NCBI GenBank assembly: GCA_049423065.1
Contig: JBMSQB010000014.1
Span: forward strand, 1-61,185
Direction: 5' to 3'
DNA: 61,185 nt
Source: SYIM01 sp041182885
GTDB taxonomy: Bacteria; Pseudomonadota; Gammaproteobacteria; Burkholderiales; Burkholderiaceae_E
Under the pieces are notes generated by a model. The model made no database searches. It saw nothing but the letters and a program-made list of their open reading frames with translations, and had not been told where the DNA came from. The position numbers and the translations under genes were made by a program. This document shows positions 36,078 to 42,831 of this stretch, piece after piece (position 1 is the stretch's first letter; each line of letters opens with the position of its first letter).

Positions 36078-37376
36078 TCAGAACTCGAGAAGATTATCCC
36101 GAAACCGCGGATACGAGTAAGCGGCGCGGATCAGCCCGCGCCGCCGCAGTGCGGGTGCAAGCCCGTCCGTGAACTCGGCGATGGTCCGTCGGTTGAGCGT
36201 GTGGCTGACCAGGAAGCCGTCGCCACCGATTGCAGACATGGTCTCACCCATCTGCGCGGCGACGGTGTCGGGTGCGCCCACGTAATCAAAGCCCCCGGAT
36301 GCCGTTTCCATGGCAATTTCGCGAAGCGTCTTCTGCGCGCCCGCGGCGCGAGTGAGCGCAGCGGTAGACGCCTGCGCAGCATTGGTCTTGATCTCGGGAA
36401 CCGGCTGATCGAGATCGAACTTGGAGAAATCCTTGCCGCTCGCGTAGGACATGAACGCGAGCTTGTATTCCGCCTGCCTTGCAGCGCCCTTCTTGATGGT
36501 CTCAAGACGGTTCATCGCGCCTTCGTCGGTTTCATCGATCACGGCCGACATCATGTAGAGAATCTTGATCCGCGAAGGGTCTCGCCCATGCCCAAGCGCA
36601 AGCCGGTGGATGTCTTCTCGAAACGCCCTGGCTGCATCGATGGATCGAAAGCGCGCAAGGATCGTGTCGGCATGTTTGGCTGCGAAACTTCGTCCGGCAG
36701 GCGACCCACCCGCCTGGCAGATCACCGGCCTGCCTTGCGGTCCAGCATGCGTGTTGAGTGGCCCGCGAGATTTGAAAAATCGTCCGACGTGATCAATCGG
36801 GTTGACCTTGGTGAAATCGGCAAACGCCCCGCTTACCTCGTCCCGCAGCACCGCACCTTCAGCCCATGAGCCCCAGAGCTTGTAGGCCACCTCCATCCAT
36901 TCATCGGCAATTTCGTAGCGCAGATCATGCTCATGGTGCTGATCAAGGCCGAAGTTTTGCGCCGCCCGATCGTTGTGGGCGGTGACGATATTGAGTCCCA
37001 CCCGGCCCTCTGTCAGGTGATCAAGCGTTGCCGCCAATCGCGCACCAATGAAGGGGGGATAAAACGACGTGGTCATGGTGGCCACAATGCCCAGATGGCG
37101 CGTGGCCTGGCCAATCAGCGGCACCAGCGGCATCGGATCATTTTTGGGAACCATCCAGGCGTTCCGCATGAACCACTCGGGCGAGCTGCCATACGAGTCT
37201 GGCACCAGCGAGCCATCCTCCAGCATGAGGTAGTCAAAGCCAGCGCGCTCAATGGCGCGGGCAAGATCGATGTAGAGGTCGGGCTTGGTCCATTCCGTTC
37301 CGATGGATCCCGACCAGGGCTGATTCCAACCGTGAACGCCAAATCCCTGCGCGATAAACCAACCCATGTGAAACAT
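36078..37376 (-). CDS. LLM-class flavin-dependent monooxygenase (NtaA/SnaA/DszA type)
   Basis: A 432-residue bacterial-luciferase-like TIM barrel. The N-terminal segment GWNQPWSGSIGTEWTKPDLY and later TMTTSFYPPFIGARLAATLDHLTEGR, NIVTAHN and the HHEHDLRYEIADEWMEV region are typical of the NtaA/SnaA/DszA/nitrilotriacetate monooxygenase family. These FMNH2-dependent enzymes open or oxidise N- or S-containing compounds; a separate flavin reductase is needed and is not in the window. Divergent from hyuA and upstream of the unknown protein at 35262. Confidence 0.9.
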   Translation of the reverse strand: MFHMGWFIAQGFGVHGWNQPWSGSIGTEWTKPDLYIDLARAIERAGFDYLMLEDGSLVPDSYGSSPEWFMRNAWMVPKNDPMPLVPLIGQATRHLGIVATMTTSFYPPFIGARLAATLDHLTEGRVGLNIVTAHNDRAAQNFGLDQHHEHDLRYEIADEWMEVAYKLWGSWAEGAVLRDEVSGAFADFTKVNPIDHVGRFFKSRGPLNTHAGPQGRPVICQAGGSPAGRSFAAKHADTILARFRSIDAARAFREDIHRLALGHGRDPSRIKILYMMSAVIDETDEGAMNRLETIKKGAARQAEYKLAFMSYASGKDFSKFDLDQPVPEIKTNAAQASTAALTRAAGAQKTLREIAMETASGGFDYVGAPDTVAAQMGETMSAIGGDGFLVSHTLNRRTIAEFTDGLAPALRRRGLIRAAYSYPRFRDNLLEF

Positions 37377-37432
37377 GCCGGCTCCCCGTTAGCGGACCGA
37401 AGATAGCCGCTCCCACCGGATTTGGCTAATAC

Positions 37433-37444
37433 TGGAGGCCTCCA
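37433..37444. promoter_or_regulatory. 12-bp perfect palindrome in the divergent hyuA / monooxygenase region
   Basis: TGGAGGCCTCCA lies 30 bases before the hyuA start in the 97-base gap between divergent genes. A dimeric regulator site is possible; it could also be chance in GC-rich DNA. Confidence 0.35.
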
Positions 37445-37473
37445 CAGAAACGCTAGACGAGGAAGCACTCAAC

Positions 37474-39531
37474 ATGGTTCGTATCGGCATTGATGTGGGC
37501 GGCACCTTTACCGATGTGGTGCTCGTGAACGAAGCCACCGGCGCCGTCCATGTGGCCAAGGTGCTGAACGAGCCGGGCCGGCGCCACGCCACCGTGGAGC
37601 GAGGCATTGGTCTTGTCATGGAGCAGGCGGGTATCGGCGCAGGCGATGTCGGTTTCATCGGCCACGGCACCACCATCACCACCAATGCCGTGATCGAGCG
37701 GAAAGGTGCTCGGATCGCGCTCATTACCAACCGGGGCTTTCGCGATGTGATCGAAATCGGACGGTTCAGCCGTCCTGCCGACCTCATTTATCGCGTGCAG
37801 GTCGACAAACCCAGCCCGCTCGTCCCTCGACACTTGCGCTTCGAAGCCGACTGCCGGATCAACGCCCAGGGTCAGGTACTCAAAGACCTGACCGAAGCCG
37901 ACATCGATCGCCTCATCGACGAGGTCCGGGCAAGCGAAGTCAGCGCGGTGGCGATCTGTCTGCTGTTTTCCTTTCTCGATCCGCGTCACGAACAAAGGCT
38001 TCGCGATGCGTTGCGCTCTGCCCTTCCCCACCTGAGGGTTCTGATTTCCTCTGACGTCTTGCCCGAATTTCGAGAGTTCCCCAGAACCAGCACCACATTG
38101 TTTGCCGCTTATGTGGCGCCGGTCCTGGGTACCTACATCGACCGCCTGATGGAGCGACTGAAGGAAAGGGGGATCGACGACCGGCTCTTCATTTTCCAGT
38201 CGAATGGCGGCGTGGGTCGACCCGATCTCGTGATGCGCAACCCCGCCACCACGCTTCTCTCGGGGCCTGCCGGCGCGGTCGTGGGTGCAGCCAATCTTGC
38301 CCGCACAACCGGGCACGCTCATCTGATCACGATGGACATGGGTGGCACCAGCCTGGACGTCTGTCTGTTGAAGGGCGGAAAAGCGGAAGCAACGACAGCG
38401 CGCGAAATCGACTACTTCCCCATCGTCACGCCCATGCTTGATGTACACACCGTCGGTGCCGGCGGTGGCAGCATCGTGACGATCGATGACGTCGGCCGAT
38501 TGAAGGTCGGCCCGGAGAGCGCATCATCCGACCCTGGCCCCGCCTGCTACGGGCTGGGTGGCGATCATGTCACCCTCACCGACGTCAATCTGGTGCTGGG
38601 CTACATCGATCCCAATGACTTCGCCAACGGTGCGGTCAAGCTCGACACGGAGCGCGCGCGGGCCGTGATCGAGCGTGACATCGCAGGTCCCCTGGGCACC
38701 ACGCTGCAACAGGCTGCCGCCGGGATTTTTCAGGTGGCGGCCAGCCAGATGGCCGAGGCGATCCGCTTTGTGTCGGTGCAGCGGGGCGCAGACCCACGAG
38801 ACTTCAAGCTGTGCCCGCTAGGCGGCGGCGGCCCAATCCATGCGTTCGCCATCGCGGCAGAGCTCGGCATGCGACAGATCCTCGTTCCAAGCAATCCCGG
38901 CCTGTTTTCTGCTGGCGGAATCGCTGCTGCCGACTTCACGCATGATTACTCGCGCTCGGTTCTGCAACGCCTGGATGCCACCGACGCAGCCTCCCTTGAA
39001 AAGGAATTCGAGTCGCTCCGCCATCGCGCGCAAACCGATTTCGATTCGGAAGGAGTCTCCGCCACAGCCCGTCGCTTCGAACGCAGCATGGACTTGCGCT
39101 ATGTGGGCCAGACCACCGAGATCAATGTTCGGGTCGCGCACGACCGTGGCGAGGGCACACCCGACATCACAGCCTTCACCAACGAATTCCACCGTCAACA
39201 TGAGGCGGTCTACACCTATGCGGTGCCGGGCGAGCCAGTGGAACTGGTCAACATCCGGCTCCGTGCCATTGGCGAAACCCAAACTCCCCAAAGCGCGGCC
39301 GCCGACTCAAGGTCCAGCACATTGCACGCCGAATCTCTCCGCCCGGCCTGGTTCAACGGGGCCATGGTACCCACCCGTGTGATCCGTCGTGAAAGCCTGG
39401 CGCCAGGCGATCAACTCGCGGGGCCGGTCATCATCCAGGAATTGTCATCGGCCACGGTGCTTCCACCCGGCGCTCTTCTGCAGGTCGACCTTCACGGCAA
39501 TCTCCTCATCAGCCTCAACCCGGAGCGCTAA
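37474..39531 (+). CDS. hyuA: Hydantoinase/oxoprolinase A subunit
   Basis: A 685-residue ATP-dependent hydantoinase/5-oxoprolinase alpha-type subunit. It starts with the actin-like phosphate loop GIDVGGTFTDVVL, has GHGTTITTNAV, the middle-domain LLSGPAGAVVGA, MDMGGTSLDV and TVGAGGGSI, and the C-terminal LCPLGGGGPIHAFAIA. These enzymes cleave cyclic amides with ATP or act as acetone/acetophenone-type carboxylases. GAGGAAG precedes the ATG. Partner hyuB begins three bases after its stop. Confidence 0.93.
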   Translation: MVRIGIDVGGTFTDVVLVNEATGAVHVAKVLNEPGRRHATVERGIGLVMEQAGIGAGDVGFIGHGTTITTNAVIERKGARIALITNRGFRDVIEIGRFSRPADLIYRVQVDKPSPLVPRHLRFEADCRINAQGQVLKDLTEADIDRLIDEVRASEVSAVAICLLFSFLDPRHEQRLRDALRSALPHLRVLISSDVLPEFREFPRTSTTLFAAYVAPVLGTYIDRLMERLKERGIDDRLFIFQSNGGVGRPDLVMRNPATTLLSGPAGAVVGAANLARTTGHAHLITMDMGGTSLDVCLLKGGKAEATTAREIDYFPIVTPMLDVHTVGAGGGSIVTIDDVGRLKVGPESASSDPGPACYGLGGDHVTLTDVNLVLGYIDPNDFANGAVKLDTERARAVIERDIAGPLGTTLQQAAAGIFQVAASQMAEAIRFVSVQRGADPRDFKLCPLGGGGPIHAFAIAAELGMRQILVPSNPGLFSAGGIAAADFTHDYSRSVLQRLDATDAASLEKEFESLRHRAQTDFDSEGVSATARRFERSMDLRYVGQTTEINVRVAHDRGEGTPDITAFTNEFHRQHEAVYTYAVPGEPVELVNIRLRAIGETQTPQSAAADSRSSTLHAESLRPAWFNGAMVPTRVIRRESLAPGDQLAGPVIIQELSSATVLPPGALLQVDLHGNLLISLNPER

Positions 39532-39534
39532 TCG

Positions 39535-41223
39535 ATGGCAATCGATGCTTTTACGCTGGCGGTCATCCAGAACGCCCTCATCGGGGTGTCCCATGAAATG
39601 AAGCTCATGACCATGCGTGCCGCCTACACCCAACTCTGGAAGGAACAGGGTGATCTCTCGTGCTGCGTGATGGACGCGAGCGGCGAGATCGTGGCACAGG
39701 ACCCCACCGGATTTCCGATTCATGTCACCACCATGCCGTTTCAATTGCGTGGCCTGATCGATGGAATCGGCGCAAACAACATCCGGCCGGGCGACGTGCT
39801 CATGACCAACGACCCGTTTCTTGGCGGCACGCATCTGCCCGATGTGCTGCTTGCCCGACCGCTCTTCTGGAAGGGAGAGCCCTATGGTTACCTCTGCAAC
39901 CGCGGTCACTGGGCCGACATTGGCGGAATGGGACCAGGCAGCTACTCGCCTGCAACGCGCGAGCTCATTCAGGAAGGCATCGTCATTCCGCCTGTGAAAC
40001 TCTTCGAAAATGATCAGCTGCAGCAGCCCCTGGTGAATCTGGTCGTTCGCAATGTTCGCAATGCTTCGGTAGCACTGGGCGACATGCGCGCCCAGTACGC
40101 TTCGTGTTTCAGTGGCGAGCGTCGGCTCAATGAACTTGTCGGCCGGTACGGTCTTGATACCGTTCGCGAAGCGATGCGGGAAGTGCTGGCACGATCCGAA
40201 CAACTCACACGGTCGCGGATCGCAAGCTTTCGGAGCGGCGTTTATCACGCGCGCGATTGCATCGACGGGGATGGCTTTTCCAGCGACCCGCAGTGGATCA
40301 CCGCAACCGTCACTGTGAGCGGATCCGACATCACGGTTGATCTGAGCGCCTCATCCAGTCAGTCGCGCGGCGGCATGAACTGCTCGCGCGCGTCGGCGAT
40401 TTCCGGCGTGCAATACGCGATCAAGTCCATCACCGACCCCGAGAACCCGCCCAACGCCGGCAGCTACCGCCCTGTCACGGTCATCACCCGTCCCGGCACG
40501 CTATGCGACGCGCAGCCGCCTGGATCCATGGTCGGCTATGGCGAAGTCACCTATCGGGTGCTTGACACGGTCATGCGGGCGCTGGCCGACGCCGCGCCAA
40601 GCGCGGTGCTCGCAAGCGGATCGGGCTCGACGGGCACTGCTGTGATTGGCGGGTCCGATTCGCGCCCGGAGGCGAAAAAGCGCCAATTCCTCACGCTAGA
40701 GCTTTCATCGGGTGCCTACGGCGCACGGGCCAGCCGTGACGGTATCAACGCCATTCGATACGGCGCAGGCAACGCCGGACATGTGCCCATTGAAGCCGAT
40801 GAAATGGAAAATCCGCTCCTCTTCGAGCGCTACGAAGTGGTTGCCGACACGGGTGGTGCGGGAACATTCCGCGGTGGCAACGGCTTCTGCCGCGTCTTTC
40901 GCGTGCTCGCCGACGGTGCGTCCATCTGCCTCTGCGCCGACCGACATCAATCACAGCCACCAGGCTTGTTCGGTGGCGCACCCGGCACCACAGCCCGCTA
41001 TGTGCTCGACCCGGGAACGCCCGACGAGCGCGTGCTCTCCAGCAAAACACCCTACCTGCCTCTGAAGCAGGGCACGCTGGTCTGGCTTCAATCCGCGGGC
41101 GGTGGCGGATACGGCAGTCCCGCGAAACGCGACCGCACGCTGATCGAACGCGACCTGCGCGATGGTTACATCAGCCTTGAGCAGGCGCGCTTGATGTACG
41201 GGTTCGAGCCGGGCCCTGGATAG
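39535..41223 (+). CDS. hyuB: Hydantoinase/oxoprolinase B subunit
   Basis: A 562-residue HyuB-type subunit. Recognisable parts are the N-terminal FTLAVIQNALIGVSHEM, the NDPFLGGTHLPDV metal-site motif, RGHWADIGGMGPGSYSP and the C-terminal YGSPAKRD. Forms the active complex with HyuA. The pair is about 23 kb from the zinc-type hydantoinase of this window, so the organism has two mechanistically different ring-opening routes. No N-carbamoylase is linked. Confidence 0.93.
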   Translation: MAIDAFTLAVIQNALIGVSHEMKLMTMRAAYTQLWKEQGDLSCCVMDASGEIVAQDPTGFPIHVTTMPFQLRGLIDGIGANNIRPGDVLMTNDPFLGGTHLPDVLLARPLFWKGEPYGYLCNRGHWADIGGMGPGSYSPATRELIQEGIVIPPVKLFENDQLQQPLVNLVVRNVRNASVALGDMRAQYASCFSGERRLNELVGRYGLDTVREAMREVLARSEQLTRSRIASFRSGVYHARDCIDGDGFSSDPQWITATVTVSGSDITVDLSASSSQSRGGMNCSRASAISGVQYAIKSITDPENPPNAGSYRPVTVITRPGTLCDAQPPGSMVGYGEVTYRVLDTVMRALADAAPSAVLASGSGSTGTAVIGGSDSRPEAKKRQFLTLELSSGAYGARASRDGINAIRYGAGNAGHVPIEADEMENPLLFERYEVVADTGGAGTFRGGNGFCRVFRVLADGASICLCADRHQSQPPGLFGGAPGTTARYVLDPGTPDERVLSSKTPYLPLKQGTLVWLQSAGGGGYGSPAKRDRTLIERDLRDGYISLEQARLMYGFEPGPG

Positions 41224-41241
41224 ACTCGTCCTCGGGCAGGG

Positions 41242-41331
41242 TGGCGGAGAGTGTGAGATTCGAACTCACGGACGCCTTGCAGCGTCGCCGGTTTTCAAGA
41301 CCGGTGCATTAAACCGCTCTGCCAACTCTCC
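41242..41331 (-). tRNA. tRNA-Ser (anticodon UGA)
   Basis: On the minus strand the acceptor arm GGAGAGT pairs with ACTCTCC, and the discriminator G is followed by an encoded CCA (41242-41244 on the plus strand as TGG). The anticodon stem CCGGT/ACCGG encloses the loop CTTGAAA, giving anticodon TGA. The T-loop reads GTTCGAATC, and the long variable arm is typical of class II serine tRNAs. It lies between hyuB and the Sir2 gene. Confidence 0.95.
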
Positions 41332-41402
41332 TTCACCGTCCGGATTTTATCAGTGACCGGTACGATTCGGGTGACGAGTGCCGGCCTGCAGCCCTTATCC
41401 GA

Positions 41403-42224
41403 ATGCTTTCTTCAAGCCCTTCTGCCCTGTCCACGTTTCTTGAACGCTCCACTCGCCTGTTCGTCATCACGGGCGCCGGCTGCAGCACCGAGTCCGGTAT
41501 CCCCGCCTACCGCGATGCGAGCGGCGAATGGGCCCGCAAGCAACCCGTCACCTGGCAGGCCTTCAGCGTCGATCCCTTCATGCGCAAGCGCTACTGGGCG
41601 CGCTCCATGGTGGGCTGGCGCGCATTCGGCCGCGCGCAGCCCAACGCGGCGCATGTTGCACTCGCGAAGCTCGAGCAGCAGGGGCGGCTTGCGGGCCTGG
41701 TCACACAGAACGTGGACGGTCTGCACCAGTCGGCCGGGCACCAGGCGGTGGTCGACCTTCACGGACGCCTCGATACCGTCGTGTGCCTCGACTGTCAGGT
41801 CCGCGTGCTTCGCAGCCACCATCAGCGGCGCCTGGAAGACATCAACCCCGACTGGATTGACCTTGCCGCCGCCCGCGCACCCGACGGCGACGCCGAACTC
41901 GAATCGGATGAATTCGATCGCTTCCATGTGCCGCCTTGCCGGCACTGCGGCGGCACCCTGAAACCCGATGTCGTTTTTTTCGGCGAGTCCGTACCCGGCG
42001 AGCGGGTGAAAACTGCGATGAATTGGCTGGACGGGGCCGACGCGATGCTGATCGTTGGCTCCTCGCTGATGGTGTATTCGGGCTTCCGCTACGCGCGGCA
42101 CGCAGCCGAACGCGGCATTCCGATCGCTGCGCTCAACCTCGGCAAAACACGCGCCGACCCGTTGCTTTCACTCAAGGTTGAGGCGCCCTGCGGCGCCGCC
42201 CTGAGCGCCTGCGTCGCACCGTAA
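41403..42224 (+). CDS. Sir2-family NAD-dependent deacylase
   Basis: A 273-residue sirtuin. The NAD-binding GAGCSTESGIPAYRD is near residue 22, the catalytic His region is TQNVDGLHQSAG, and the zinc site has CLDC and CRHCGG pairs. The later VVFFGESVP and VGSSLMVYSGF are standard. Sequence style is like class II (SIRT4-like) bacterial enzymes. It removes acyl groups from lysines, using NAD. It stands alone between a tRNA and a convergent regulator gene. Confidence 0.92.
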   Translation: MLSSSPSALSTFLERSTRLFVITGAGCSTESGIPAYRDASGEWARKQPVTWQAFSVDPFMRKRYWARSMVGWRAFGRAQPNAAHVALAKLEQQGRLAGLVTQNVDGLHQSAGHQAVVDLHGRLDTVVCLDCQVRVLRSHHQRRLEDINPDWIDLAAARAPDGDAELESDEFDRFHVPPCRHCGGTLKPDVVFFGESVPGERVKTAMNWLDGADAMLIVGSSLMVYSGFRYARHAAERGIPIAALNLGKTRADPLLSLKVEAPCGAALSACVAP

Positions 42225-42229
42225 ACTGC

Positions 42230-42709
42230 TCACGCACCCAGCGGCAACGCCGTCTCATATTTCACCTGCTTCAGTGAAAAGCTGGACCGGATGTTGGCCA
42301 CCCCGCGGATCTTTGAGAGCCGCTCAAGAATGAAACGCTCAAACGCCGGAATATCGGCCACCACCACGCGCAGAAGATAGTCGGAGTCACCGGTCATCAG
42401 GTAGCACTCCATCACCTCAGGCCACCCCGCGATGGCCGCCTCGAACGTCTTGAGCGCGCGCTCAACCTGCTGCTCCAGCCGAACCTGAATGAAAACGCTC
42501 ACTGCCTGCCCCAGCCTGATGGGGTCGAGCAGGGTGACATAACGGCTGATCACCCCCGACTTTTCAAGCGCCCGCACCCGTGCAAGACAGGGCGATGGCG
42601 ACAGATGGACCCGCGCGGCAAGCTCGACATTGGTGAGCTTTGCATCGCGTTGCAGCTCCTGAAGGATCCGGATGTCGGTAGCGTCAAGCGAGAGCAGGTT
42701 GGAAAGCAT
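42230..42709 (-). CDS. Lrp/AsnC-family transcriptional regulator
   Basis: A 159-residue feast/famine regulator. N-terminal winged HTH (LDATDIRILQELQRDAKLTN, then LSPSPCLARVRALEKSGVI) is followed by the ligand-binding RAM domain with VMECYLMTGDSDYLLRV. AAGGAAG lies seven bases before the ATG, confirming the start. It is divergent from the E1 dehydrogenase gene, an arrangement like mdeR-mdeB of Pseudomonas methionine degradation; control of the E1 gene in response to an amino or keto acid is inferred. Confidence 0.93.
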   Translation of the reverse strand: MLSNLLSLDATDIRILQELQRDAKLTNVELAARVHLSPSPCLARVRALEKSGVISRYVTLLDPIRLGQAVSVFIQVRLEQQVERALKTFEAAIAGWPEVMECYLMTGDSDYLLRVVVADIPAFERFILERLSKIRGVANIRSSFSLKQVKYETALPLGA

Positions 42710-42718
42710 ATTATGCTT
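42704..42718. promoter_or_regulatory. Lrp-type box overlapping the regulator start codon
   Basis: AAGCATATTATGCTT is a perfect 15-base palindrome that agrees at 13 of 15 positions with the E. coli Lrp consensus YAGHAWATTWTDCTR as I recall it. It includes the ATG of the Lrp-family gene, the position expected for autorepression. Confidence 0.6.
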
Positions 42719-42744
42719 CCTTAAGTATTAATCCAGGAATTTTA

Positions 42745-42780
42745 TGCTGAACAACTTGAATTTGACCAGCTTGTTCAGCA
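42745..42780. promoter_or_regulatory. 10-bp inverted repeat in the divergent regulator/E1 control region
   Basis: TGCTGAACAA (42745-42754) and TTGTTCAGCA (42771-42780) are perfect inverted copies with a 16-base spacer, 52 bases before the E1 start. Suitable as an operator pair for the adjacent Lrp-family protein or as a leader hairpin. Confidence 0.5.
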
Positions 42781-42831
42781 TCCCATGCCGGCTCTGTGGG
42801 CCTATAGTTTCCGCATTCCCGGAGACCACGC

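Noticed and set aside
42762..42808. TTGACC and TATAGT as a sigma-70 promoter for the E1 gene
   Set aside because: The spacing is 35 bases, about twice the usual 17, so they cannot be one promoter.
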